DNA of 64,000 bases, taken from the NCBI GenBank assembly GCA_963772955.1, contig CAVYZF010000003.1, positions 186,001 through 250,000 of the forward strand, given 5' to 3'. This document shows positions 22,613-30,877 of this stretch, piece by piece. The notes beneath the pieces are model-generated. The model saw only the letters and a list, made by a program, of their open reading frames with translations. It did no database searches and was not told the DNA's origin. The position numbers were made by a program, and so were the translations under genes. Within the stretch, counting starts at the first letter, position 1; each line of letters opens with the position of its first letter. The DNA comes from Gp6-AA40 sp963772955 (GTDB taxonomy: Bacteria; Acidobacteriota; Vicinamibacteria; Vicinamibacterales; UBA2999).

Positions 22613-23650
22613 ATGACGCAGACGATTGAGTTGGGTGTTGATACCTTTGGCGATGCGACGGTGGATCACACCGGAAAGCAGCTGACGCAGGCCCAGGCGC
22701 TGCGTGACGTCGTCGAGCAGGGCGCGCTCGCCGATCAGGTCGGACTCGATTTCTTCTGCGTTGGAGAACACCACAGGAAGGACTTCTCCGTCTCCGCGCC
22801 CGAAGTCGTGCTGGCGGCGATTGCGAGCCGATCGAAGCGAATCTATCTCGGGTCCGCGGTCACCGTCCTCAGCACAGATGATCCGGTGCGCGTCTTCCAG
22901 CGATTCTCGACGCTCAACGCGATCTCCAGCGGACGCGCGGAAGTCATCGTCGGACGCGGCTCGTTCACGGAGTCGTTCCCGCTCTTCGGCTACGACATGT
23001 CCAACTACGAGGCGCTCTTCGAGGAGAAGCTCAATCTCTTCGCTGAGTTGCTCAAGGGGACGCCGGTGACGTGGGCCGGCAAGCTGCGCGCGCCGCTGTC
23101 GAACCAGCTGGTGTATCCACCTATCGAGAACGGGACGCTGCGCACGTGGGTCGCTGTCGGCGGCAGCCCGGAATCAGTGGTGCGCGCGGCGCACTACGGG
23201 TTGCCGTTGATCCTCGCCATCATCGGAGGAAGCGCGCAGCGATTCGCGGGCTACTCGCAGCTGTATCGGCAGATGCTCGAGCGATTCAACAAGCCAACAC
23301 TCCCGATCGGCGTACACTCGCCAGGGCACATTGCGGCGACCGACGAACAGGCCAAAGAAGAACTCTGGCCGCACTATGCCGGACTGATGAATCGAATCGG
23401 CGCCGAGCGCGGGTGGTCGCCGATCGGCCGCGGCCAATTCGAACGTGAAGCCGGCCCTGACGGCGCGCTCTACGTCGGCTCCCCGGAGACGGTGGCGATG
23501 AAGATCGTGACGACGATCAAGCTGCTCGGTCTCTCGCGCTTCGAGCTGAAGTACGCCAACGGCACCATGCCGCACGACACGCTCATGACGAGCCTCGAAC
23601 TCTATGGGACGAAAGTGGCCCCGATGGTGCGCGAGCGACTCCACGACTAG
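22613..23650 (+). CDS. LLM class flavin-dependent oxidoreductase
   Basis: 345 residues, bacterial-luciferase-like TIM barrel. Typical of the FMN-dependent subgroup: IELGVDTFGDATVDHTGKQLTQAQALRDVV, GLDFFCVGEHHRKDFSVSAPEVVLAAIASRSKRIYLGSAVTVLSTDDPVRVFQRFSTLNAISSGRAEVIVGRGSF and the late GSPETVAMKIV motif. The EHH motif (residues ~52-54) is the conserved flavin-site feature. The natural substrate of this subgroup is not known. It is convergent with the DUF4097 gene, with a TAGGCAG inverted array between the stops. Confidence 0.88.
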   Translation: MTQTIELGVDTFGDATVDHTGKQLTQAQALRDVVEQGALADQVGLDFFCVGEHHRKDFSVSAPEVVLAAIASRSKRIYLGSAVTVLSTDDPVRVFQRFSTLNAISSGRAEVIVGRGSFTESFPLFGYDMSNYEALFEEKLNLFAELLKGTPVTWAGKLRAPLSNQLVYPPIENGTLRTWVAVGGSPESVVRAAHYGLPLILAIIGGSAQRFAGYSQLYRQMLERFNKPTLPIGVHSPGHIAATDEQAKEELWPHYAGLMNRIGAERGWSPIGRGQFEREAGPDGALYVGSPETVAMKIVTTIKLLGLSRFELKYANGTMPHDTLMTSLELYGTKVAPMVRERLHD

Positions 23651-23654
23651 TCGA

Positions 23655-23706
23655 CGGTAGGCAGTAGGCAGAAACCTACCCTGCATACCGCTTACTGCCT
23701 ACTGGC
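23655..23706. repeat. TAGGCAG inverted heptamer array between convergent genes
   Basis: CGGTAGG, CAGTAGG, CAG, a centre AAACCTACCCTGCATACCG, then CTTACTGCCTACTGG in opposite orientation. The right arm supplies the stop codon and last residues (ASRQ) of the minus-strand DUF4097 gene. A hairpin here could end both transcripts. Confidence 0.75.
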
Positions 23707-24672
23707 TCCTGCCGTCGCACTAATCCGCACGCCTCCACCGCTCGAGCGGAGGCGCAGCAACGCCCCGCCGCCGTTGATCTCACCGCGCAGCGAGTTGCGA
23801 CTCGTGCCGTGAACAGTGACCGGCAGATCGGAGTGGACGTCGCCACCGGACGAACTCGCGTCAATCGTCAACGCGACACCAGGGTCCAGTTCAGTGCGCA
23901 CGCCCCCGCCTGACGTGGTCAACTCGCCACCACTCTTGTTTCCCGCGCTGAACCGTACCGTGACCGGGCCGCCGCTCGTGTGCGCCTCCACGCGCCCGCC
24001 GGCCCCGCGCACCTGAACTCCTCCACCGCTGGTCGAGGCATAGAGATCACCGGAGACGGTCTCGATAGCGATCCCGCCGCCACTCGTCGTGGCTCGCAGA
24101 CTGCCACGGACGCCCACGATGTCGATGCTGCCACCTGACGTGCTGGCGACGGTGTCACCACCCAAATCGCGCATGCGGATCGATCCACCGCTCGTCGATC
24201 CCTCGACCTGTGCCGAGACCGACTCGACGCGCAGACTGCCGCCCGACGTGCGCACGGTCAGCCGGCCATCCAACCGGGACGCATCGACCGAGCCTCCGGC
24301 CGTCTTGATCGTGGCTGCCGTCTTCGACGGCACATGCACGACGAATTGCGTGTTGTCGCCGAACCAGTCGCCGTTCCAGAAGCCTTTGATCCAGCTTCCT
24401 CGCCGCTTGACCGTCACGGTGACAGCACCCGGGGTCTCGTTGAACTGCACGTCGAAGAGATCGTTGAAGTCATCCTTGCGGGACGTTACGGTCACCACCG
24501 CACCGGACGTCGAATCGCCGGTCAGCGTGACCGTCCCGATATCCGAATCGAGCGTGAAGGTGCCACCAGGCTCGAGCGCCAGCCGGCGCTCGGTTTTGAA
24601 GTCGGCCCAGGCCGGTGACGCGAGGAACGAAATTCCGACTGCCAGTGCCAGAAGCGTCTTTGTCCGGGTCAT
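23692..24672 (-). CDS. DUF4097 family beta-helical exported protein
   Basis: 326 residues with signal peptide MTRTKTLLALAVGISFLASPAWA and a GGAGAG site before this ATG; the upstream open frame is not protein-like. The mature protein begins DFKTERRLALEPGGTFTLDSDIGTVTL and is then a run of short strands marked by TSGGS/TSGGG every 20 residues or so (SGGSLRVES, SGGSIRMRD, SGGSIDIVG, SGGGIAIET, SGGGVQVRG), the beta-solenoid of the DUF4097 'putative adhesin' family. Role unknown, likely periplasmic or surface. Its last four codons and stop are made from a TAGGCAG repeat unit. Confidence 0.85.
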   Translation of the reverse strand: MTRTKTLLALAVGISFLASPAWADFKTERRLALEPGGTFTLDSDIGTVTLTGDSTSGAVVTVTSRKDDFNDLFDVQFNETPGAVTVTVKRRGSWIKGFWNGDWFGDNTQFVVHVPSKTAATIKTAGGSVDASRLDGRLTVRTSGGSLRVESVSAQVEGSTSGGSIRMRDLGGDTVASTSGGSIDIVGVRGSLRATTSGGGIAIETVSGDLYASTSGGGVQVRGAGGRVEAHTSGGPVTVRFSAGNKSGGELTTSGGGVRTELDPGVALTIDASSSGGDVHSDLPVTVHGTSRNSLRGEINGGGALLRLRSSGGGVRISATAGASRQ

Positions 24673-24825
24673 CGCTCTCTCCTTCGAACACGGCGGCTGT
24701 AACAAGCGGCGTGCCGTTCGATTGACACGGGATTTGACGAGATCCGACAGGCAGACGTTCATCACCGGGATCGTCCGTCCCACAAGCGGTCGCGATTCCG
24801 CACTGGACTAAGATTAGGGGCGTTC

Positions 24826-26106
24826 GTGAGCACCGCATCTGCCCCGGTCCCCGACCCGCACTTCAGAACTGCTGAACCCACGCCGGCACCCAGCGCGCTG
24901 AACCGTATCGCGGCTGCGCTGACCTATCGCGACTTTCGCGTGCTCTGGTTCGGTGCGTTCCTGTCGACGATCGGCACCTGGATGCAGAAGGTCGCGCAGA
25001 ACTGGCTGGTGCTGACGATCACTGGAACCTCGTCGGCGTTCTTTCTCGGGCTCGATTCGTTTCTCGGCGAGCTGCCGATTCTGCTGCTGACCGTGGTCGG
25101 TGGTGTCGTGGCGGACAGATACGACCGCCGCCGGCTCCTGCTCACCTCGCAGTACATCCAGATGGGCGCGGCGTTCACGCTGGCGGCCATGGTGTTTTCA
25201 GGGCAGGTGCACATCTGGCATGTGCTCTCGCTGTCGGTGATCACCGGCCTGGCGCAGGCGTTCGGCGGGCCGGCCTATCAATCGCTCCTGCCATCGCTGG
25301 TCAGCAAGGACCACGTGCCGAATGCGATCGCATTCAATTCGATCCAGTTCAACCTGGCCCGCGTCATCGGACCGCTCTTTGCGGGCGCTGCGCTCGCGAC
25401 CCTCGGCATGGTTGCCTGCTTCGGCCTCAATGGGTTGTCGTTCCTCGCCGTCATCGCGGCAATCCTGTCGCTGCACATCCGGCACATCCCACCGGCTGCG
25501 CCAAAGCGCATGCGTGAGGAGTTCAAGAGCGGATTCGAATACGTGCGAGACCGTCCGGCGTTGCTCGGCCTGGCGGTGCTCGGCTTCGCCGGGACCTTCC
25601 TCGGCAACCCGCTGCTCACGTTCCTGCCGCTGTTCGCGCAGGACGTGTTGCACGGCGAGGTCACGCAGTACACCTATCTGATGTCGAGTGCGGGTGCCGG
25701 CGCTGTCGCGGGCGCGCTCGTCGTCGCCTGGCGGGGCCGCTTCCCGCACATGGGCCGCACCGTGCTGATGATTCAGATCGTCTTCGGCGGGCTCATGATC
25801 CTGTTTGCGATGACGCGGATCTTCTGGCTGAACGCCGCTCTCCTGTTCGGCGCAGGCGCATGCATGGTGATGGTATTCGCCACGCTGTCATCGCTCGTCC
25901 AGCTGAACGCGCCCAACGAGATGCGCGGCCGCGTGATGAGTCTGTACATGGTGGCGTTTCGCGGCGGAATGCCGCTCGGGAGCCTTGCCGGCGGATGGCT
26001 GGCGAACTTCGCCGGCGCACCAACGGTTCTCACCGTCAACGGAGTGCTCCTGAGTGCCGTCGCATTCGCCTTCCTCGTGAAGAATCGCACGATCCGCGAG
26101 CTCTAA
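24826..26106 (+). CDS. MFS transporter, EntS/TMEM-like exporter family
   Basis: 426 residues, twelve membrane segments. Typical opening ALTYRDFRVLWFGAFLSTIGTWMQKVAQNWLVLTITG, the MFS signature GGVVADRYDRRRLLL (between TM2 and TM3), SKDHVPNAIAFNSIQFNLARVIGPLFAG and the second-half MRGRVMSLYMVAFRGGMPLGSLAGGWLA. This group (MFS_3) holds enterobactin exporter EntS and many drug or unknown exporters. The N-terminal ~25 residues are Pro/Ala-rich and probably cytoplasmic. GTG start. Divergent from the DUF4097 gene (153 bp). Confidence 0.88.
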   Translation: MSTASAPVPDPHFRTAEPTPAPSALNRIAAALTYRDFRVLWFGAFLSTIGTWMQKVAQNWLVLTITGTSSAFFLGLDSFLGELPILLLTVVGGVVADRYDRRRLLLTSQYIQMGAAFTLAAMVFSGQVHIWHVLSLSVITGLAQAFGGPAYQSLLPSLVSKDHVPNAIAFNSIQFNLARVIGPLFAGAALATLGMVACFGLNGLSFLAVIAAILSLHIRHIPPAAPKRMREEFKSGFEYVRDRPALLGLAVLGFAGTFLGNPLLTFLPLFAQDVLHGEVTQYTYLMSSAGAGAVAGALVVAWRGRFPHMGRTVLMIQIVFGGLMILFAMTRIFWLNAALLFGAGACMVMVFATLSSLVQLNAPNEMRGRVMSLYMVAFRGGMPLGSLAGGWLANFAGAPTVLTVNGVLLSAVAFAFLVKNRTIREL

Positions 26107-26132
26107 TCCTGACGCGCAGAATCTCCTCCGGC

Positions 26133-28574
26133 CTACTTCGCGGATCCGAGGACGAAGCCGATCGATCGCTCGATTGGGTTGTATGACGTGCCGTAGTCGG
26201 GCGCGGTGATGTTGTTCTGCACATCGCGGTCGGCGGATGCACCCAACACGTTGTAGACCTTCAGTCCCGCCCGGAAGCGATACTTCCTGAAGCTCCAGCG
26301 ACGTGACAATTGGAAGTCGAGCGTGTGCACGGTCGGCAGCCGGCCTGCTTGATTACGAGCCCCGACGAAGTCCTGGAACTCGTTGACCGCCGAATACGGG
26401 AACCCGGATCGCACTTCGAGCACCGGCGCAAAATCCCATTGCCCTGGCAACCCGACGTTGCCGCGCACCATCACCCGGTGACGCACGTCGGTCGGCAGGT
26501 AGCTGTTCTCGTTCGCGCGTACCAGTGGATTGCGGAAGTTACCGTAGAACTGATCGTAGTTGTTGAGGTCGGCCGTGCCGCGCGCCCAGACGTACGAGAA
26601 CGTGAGGTCGCGCCGAGTCCCGCCGAGGTATCTCGTCGTCGCCTCGAGCTCTCGATAACGCGATACGCCGGTACTCAAGAGTTTCATCTGTCCCGCTGTG
26701 GAATCCGGCACGACGATGTACTCATGTGAGCCGGAGCGTCGCATGAATCCAAGCTTGACGAGCAGGCGCCGGCCGAAGCGCTGATCCCATTCGACGTTGC
26801 CGACGGAGGCTTCAGGCGTCCTGAGGTTGCCGTCAATCGTGTTGGCGAAGGCGACCGCCGGCCCGAGGGCGACGCCGTCTGGCCCGAAACGCCGGACGAC
26901 GCGCGACTCGTACTGCGGAAAGGCCTCGATATTGAGGGCGGTTCGCGCGACGAACTTCCCGTATCCGCCCCGGATTATCGCGCGCCCTTCTGGCAGAACG
27001 GTCACGGCCGCACCCGCACGCGGTGACCAGTTGTAGCGATGCGTAATCGGATCGCGGTCCATGCGCAATCCCAGCTCGGTCGTGAAACGGGAGCCGAGGC
27101 GCCAGCGGTCCTGACCGAAGAGGGCGACCTCCGTGCCGGCCACTTCCTGTTCCGTCGGTCCACCGAAGATCGTTCGCTCCGCGAGCGAGCCGTCCAGGCG
27201 ACGCACCTCCACGGGACGGTTCTCGCTGGTCCCTTCGAACCGCGCCCACTGCACGTCGGCGCCCGTCTTGATGACATGCTCGCCTCGCCAGTTGCGAGTC
27301 AGGCTGATGGACTCGACCCACTGAAAGCTGCGCACGTGCCGCTCCGACGTATTGAAGTAATTGCCGCTCTCGGTTTGAGGAGCGATGGTCAGCGGCTCGA
27401 GGCCCTCAGGGTTGACTTCGATCTCGAACCGGCGGCCGGCGATCGTAGTCTCGATCACGACGTTCGGCGACAGCGCGAACCGATCGAGCAGGCCCGCAGA
27501 CCAGCCCCCCTGTTTCAGACCAGCCGTCGCTTCCGGCGGACGAAACGTGTTCAGCGTCGCGTTGGTGATGTCGCGCGGAAAGATGATCAGCGCACCACCG
27601 ACAGTGTGGCGCGCTGACAGAATCGCGTCCAGGCGAGTGAACGAATCGAAGCTCGTGAGCTCGATGTCCGGTTCGTTTGGCAAGCTCTTGACCGGCGTTT
27701 CCACGAATCTGTACTGCACGTCCTGCGCAAGGAACACGCGACCGCGGTGAATCGGCCCGCGGACCGAGAAGCGCGGCTCGAATCCACGAATACCGCTGAA
27801 TCCCTTGCGAAAGCGCGGCATGAGACTGCCGGGTTTGAACTCCCATTCGTCGGTGCCGCGACGCGTTCGAATCTGCGTCACGCTCGTCGAGAAGCGGCCG
27901 AACTCCGCAGCGAACGGGTTGGCGAGCACTTCGACGGACTCGACGCTCGGCGCCGGCAGTTCGAGATCGAAATCTCCCGTCGATGGATCGACCAGGCTGG
28001 CGCTGCTCACCTGCAGGGCGGCCTGGGTGGGCTGTCCGCCCTTGACGCGCAACCGTCCGTCGGGACCGCGGACGACGCCAGGGAGTAATGGCAACAGGCT
28101 CTGGAAGTCGTCACCCTCGAGCGGCGACGACTCCATGAGGGTGCCATCGAGCATGTCGCTCAGCGACACCGGCTGAATGCTGTCTGTCGGTGACGGACTC
28201 GCCGCCACGACGTCGACCGTCGGCACCGTGAACGTCAGCTGCACGTCGAGCAGGACTTTCGCAACCTCTCCCGCACGAACATCGAAGGCGGTCGATGTGC
28301 TGTCAACGAATCCCGCCCGCACCGCCCCGAGCGTGTATCGCCCCGGCGGGACATCCGGGAAGACCACCTGTCCCGCGCCGTCGCTCAACGTCGTCGCCAG
28401 CACGGCACCTGACGGTTGTTCGCGCAGTTCCACCTGCGCGCCGGGCAGTTGCACCGTGCCTTCGAGCGTGGTCACGGTCGCCACGACACGGCCGCTCGTC
28501 GGACTCTGCTGAGTTGTGGGTTGTTGAGCGGCGGGTAGTGCTGCCCCAAGCATCAGGAGGAGTAGTGGAATCAT
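26133..28574 (-). CDS. TonB-dependent receptor with carboxypeptidase-regulatory-like N-terminal domain
   Basis: About 813 residues: signal peptide MIPLLLLMLGAALPAAQQ, an Ig-like carboxypeptidase-regulatory domain (VVATVTTLEGTVQLPGAQVELREQ...GQVVFPDVPPGRYTLGAVRAGF, about 30-110), a plug with LLPLLPGVVRGPDGRLRVKGGQPTQAALQVSSASL and NPFAAEFGRFSTSVTQIRTRRG, and an outer-membrane barrel ending RSIGFVLGSAK. The classic terminal aromatic is missing, the end being Lys. It imports an unknown large substrate using TonB energy. It is convergent with the MFS exporter (26 bp). The GTG two codons before the chosen ATG is an alternative start. Confidence 0.85.
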   Translation of the reverse strand: MIPLLLLMLGAALPAAQQPTTQQSPTSGRVVATVTTLEGTVQLPGAQVELREQPSGAVLATTLSDGAGQVVFPDVPPGRYTLGAVRAGFVDSTSTAFDVRAGEVAKVLLDVQLTFTVPTVDVVAASPSPTDSIQPVSLSDMLDGTLMESSPLEGDDFQSLLPLLPGVVRGPDGRLRVKGGQPTQAALQVSSASLVDPSTGDFDLELPAPSVESVEVLANPFAAEFGRFSTSVTQIRTRRGTDEWEFKPGSLMPRFRKGFSGIRGFEPRFSVRGPIHRGRVFLAQDVQYRFVETPVKSLPNEPDIELTSFDSFTRLDAILSARHTVGGALIIFPRDITNATLNTFRPPEATAGLKQGGWSAGLLDRFALSPNVVIETTIAGRRFEIEVNPEGLEPLTIAPQTESGNYFNTSERHVRSFQWVESISLTRNWRGEHVIKTGADVQWARFEGTSENRPVEVRRLDGSLAERTIFGGPTEQEVAGTEVALFGQDRWRLGSRFTTELGLRMDRDPITHRYNWSPRAGAAVTVLPEGRAIIRGGYGKFVARTALNIEAFPQYESRVVRRFGPDGVALGPAVAFANTIDGNLRTPEASVGNVEWDQRFGRRLLVKLGFMRRSGSHEYIVVPDSTAGQMKLLSTGVSRYRELEATTRYLGGTRRDLTFSYVWARGTADLNNYDQFYGNFRNPLVRANENSYLPTDVRHRVMVRGNVGLPGQWDFAPVLEVRSGFPYSAVNEFQDFVGARNQAGRLPTVHTLDFQLSRRWSFRKYRFRAGLKVYNVLGASADRDVQNNITAPDYGTSYNPIERSIGFVLGSAK

Positions 28575-28717
28575 CGGCACCCGAACAGACGTTTCAGGAA
28601 GCTACGTCATGTTCCGGCTCTGTGTCACTTCAATTCAGATGCTGCCGCCGGGCTCGGATCTGACGCCCGCTAAGAGCCGCCCCCGATCGTGCCGATAAAC
28701 CGAAGAGCGGTGTACAG

Positions 28718-29569
28718 GTGTCAGACCAGAGACCGGAGACCGGCGAACGGCGAACAGGCGCGTGGCAATGCCCGACATGCGGACGGAATATTCCGCGGAA
28801 TGTCGAAGTGTGCCGATGTGGGAGCGAACGACGACGCCTCGAAGCGCTCGGCTACAAGTTTGACAGGGAGCTCCCGGTACCAGCGGCGCCAGCCCCGCGC
28901 ACGCGTCCGGTGCCTTCTCGGGATTACGGCCTCGCGGGAACGCTCTTCGGCTATCAGCGCGACACCGACCTCGGCGCTCCGCTGCGGATAGGACTCAAAG
29001 TCGTCTTCGGTGCCGCAGTGATCGCGCTCATCGTTGCGCTGGTCCGTTACACGCACTCGGAGCCGCTTCCGACTCGAGAAAACGTTCAGGTCCTGAGCAC
29101 TCTCGATGCGTTCACACGGAGCGCCGTACCCGAAGTGGGCAATACCATTCCGGCGTTCATCATCAGCGCCGGCCGGCTCGGTGTGCTCGCCGCAGAGGGA
29201 ACACCAGACGACCTGGTAAAAGGCATTCAGGAAGCCGATCTGAGGCAGGGCTTCTGTTCGCAGAGCGTCGTGAATCAAGTGCGCCACGAGTATCCCGGCT
29301 TCTACGACCACTGGCCGAACGACAAGCTGGAACGGATGGTTCTCGAGAAGTACCCGGAGTTCGCGGATCGTGTGTGTGTGCTTTCAGTGCGCTTCGACGC
29401 CCCGGCGAGCGACGTCATCAAGTACGAGCTCAAGCCCCGAACACTCGCCGGGCACGCGCTCCTGTGGTCGCGCACACTTTTTCTGGCTGCTGTGTTCGCG
29501 GCGATTTGCCTGAACCTGTACTACCGGCTCATCGTCAGGCCGCTCGTGACGGCGCAAGCCGCAGCCTGA
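28718..29569 (+). CDS. Zinc-ribbon membrane protein of unknown function
   Basis: 283 residues. A short zinc ribbon at the N-terminus (Cys18, Cys21, Cys32, Cys34: CPTCGRNIPRNVEVCRCG), a Pro-rich stretch, one membrane span at about 91-110 (GLKVVFGAAVIALIVALVRY), a soluble domain with SAVPEVGNTIPAFIISAGRL, FCSQSVVNQVRHEYPGFYDHWPNDKLERMVLEKYPEFADRVCVLS, and a second span near the end (about 250-270). The two cysteines FCSQ and RVCV may form a disulfide if periplasmic. The GTG start and first ~14 residues (SDQRPETGERRTG) are made from a heptamer array, so the start has been rebuilt by repeat DNA or lies there by default. Confidence 0.65.
   Translation: MSDQRPETGERRTGAWQCPTCGRNIPRNVEVCRCGSERRRLEALGYKFDRELPVPAAPAPRTRPVPSRDYGLAGTLFGYQRDTDLGAPLRIGLKVVFGAAVIALIVALVRYTHSEPLPTRENVQVLSTLDAFTRSAVPEVGNTIPAFIISAGRLGVLAAEGTPDDLVKGIQEADLRQGFCSQSVVNQVRHEYPGFYDHWPNDKLERMVLEKYPEFADRVCVLSVRFDAPASDVIKYELKPRTLAGHALLWSRTLFLAAVFAAICLNLYYRLIVRPLVTAQAAA
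28726..28756. repeat. GAGACCG/GCGAACG heptamer array over a start region
   Basis: AGAGACC, GGAGACC, GGCGAAC, GGCGAAC, AGG in 7-bp register, within the first codons of the zinc-ribbon gene. Reverse-complement relative of the 12811-12842 array. Confidence 0.7.
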
Positions 29570-29585
29570 GCTTCACAACAATCCA

Positions 29586-30140
29586 TCACGTGAAGCTCTG
29601 AGCGAAGAGCGCGTCGATCGCTCGCGCACCGTTCTCTTTCAGCGTTCGCGTCCCGGTGCCGGTGAAATGCTGGTGGGTGATCACGGGCTCGCCGGCGACT
29701 GACCGCGCCCACGCGTCACCCGTCCACGTGAACCATCCGTTCTTGTCCTGATCGAAGACGTAGAGCGGCTTGTTACACAGCTTCGCAAACTCAGCGCCCC
29801 AGCCCGTCCCGCCGCGGACCGTCCCATCGTCCTGGACAGTACCGATGACGTAGACCTCCTGGCCATTGTTGACCTGATACCAGAGCGTCTGCAGCACTTT
29901 GCGAAGCGTCGGTCCCTCGGTGTACCGGCGATTCATCAGCCGCGACACATAGGCGAGGCTCACGTCGCCCGTGAGCAACTCCTCGTGGTTCAGCACACGG
30001 ACGCCGCGGTGACGCTCGATCTTGTGGCCGTCGAACGTGAAGTTCACTTCCTCAACGCCATGCCGCTCGGCGCACGCGCCAAAATACGCTTCAGCACCCG
30101 GTGCGCCACCACTGAAGAGAATGCAGTCGCTCGGCTTCAT
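29586..30140 (-). CDS. SLOG/Rossmann-like putative nucleotide-binding protein
   Basis: 184 residues with an N-terminal glycine loop FSGGAPGAEAYFGACAERHGVEE (8-30), then VRVLNHEELLTGDVSLAYVSRLMNRRYTEGPTLRKVLQTLWYQVNNGQEVYVIGTVQDDGTVRGGTGWGAEFAKLCNKPLYVFDQDKNGWFTW and a late HFTGTGTRTL. The GGAPGAEA and FTGTGTR segments recall the SLOG superfamily (LOG, DprA, Smf), whose members bind nucleotides or nucleotide-derived signals. I am confident of a Rossmann-like fold but not of the ligand. No effector domain is fused; the divergent neighbour starts only 18 bp away. Confidence 0.6.
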   Translation of the reverse strand: MKPSDCILFSGGAPGAEAYFGACAERHGVEEVNFTFDGHKIERHRGVRVLNHEELLTGDVSLAYVSRLMNRRYTEGPTLRKVLQTLWYQVNNGQEVYVIGTVQDDGTVRGGTGWGAEFAKLCNKPLYVFDQDKNGWFTWTGDAWARSVAGEPVITHQHFTGTGTRTLKENGARAIDALFAQSFT

Positions 30141-30158
30141 GGGAATGGATGATACATC

Positions 30159-30833
30159 GTGGCATCATCATTCACCGTGAACACCCCCCGCCGCTGGCGC
30201 GCTGGCGAATCGATCGACGACTACTGCCGCGCCTGCAAGACCGATCGCTCTCACACCGTGATCGTCGTCGACGGCACCGGTCACCCGCTTCGCGTGCAGT
30301 GCGGGTACTGCGAAAGTCAGCACAACTATCGAGGCGGTCCGCGGATCGATCCGGTTCCACGAACGACGTCGCCCGCCTCGGCAGCTGCGGCGCCGGCACG
30401 ATCGAGCGAGCCTGCCCGCAGTCCGTCTCAATCCGCACCTCTTGTCAGCGAACGCGAAAGGATCGCCCCACCCATGGCTCTGTCCGACCGACCTGACGAT
30501 CTGGAACTGCTGCTCCGTCGCATCATTCGTGAAGAGGCCGGCGTCACGCCGGTTGCGCCGGCGCCGAAGTGGCGAGGCGGCACGATGGTGCTGCGGCCGG
30601 CCACGCCAGGACTTCAAGAGAAGACGTGGCCGATCGAAACGTTTTTCCACAAGGTTGTGATGTTGCGTAATCGCCTGCGCAGTCTCGAGCAGCACGTCAA
30701 CGCGTCGGACCTGCCCGACGATGTGAAGCTGAAGCTGCAGGGATATGTCAGCGGATGTTACGGCTCGCTCACCAGCTTCAATCTCCTCTTCGCGAACGAA
30801 GAGGACCAGTTCAAGGGAACAGGCGGCGACTAG
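30159..30833 (+). CDS. Zinc-ribbon protein with helical C-terminal domain
   Basis: 224 residues. N-terminal zinc ribbon (Cys23-x2-Cys26, Cys48-x2-Cys51: DYCRACKTDRSHTVIV...QCGYCESQHNYR), a Pro/Ser/Ala-rich linker of about 60 residues, and a helical domain WPIETFFHKVVMLRNRLRSLEQHVNASDLPDDVKLKLQGYVSGCYGSLTSFNLLFANEEDQF. The zinc ribbon is of the type seen in RNA- or DNA-associated proteins; the helical part looks like a coiled dimer. Function unknown. GTG start, 18 bp from the divergent SLOG-like gene. Confidence 0.65.
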   Translation: MASSFTVNTPRRWRAGESIDDYCRACKTDRSHTVIVVDGTGHPLRVQCGYCESQHNYRGGPRIDPVPRTTSPASAAAAPARSSEPARSPSQSAPLVSERERIAPPMALSDRPDDLELLLRRIIREEAGVTPVAPAPKWRGGTMVLRPATPGLQEKTWPIETFFHKVVMLRNRLRSLEQHVNASDLPDDVKLKLQGYVSGCYGSLTSFNLLFANEEDQFKGTGGD

Positions 30834-30877
30834 CGTCGAGTGTCACGCTCTCCGCTCGGCCACGCCCTCGCATGGAG

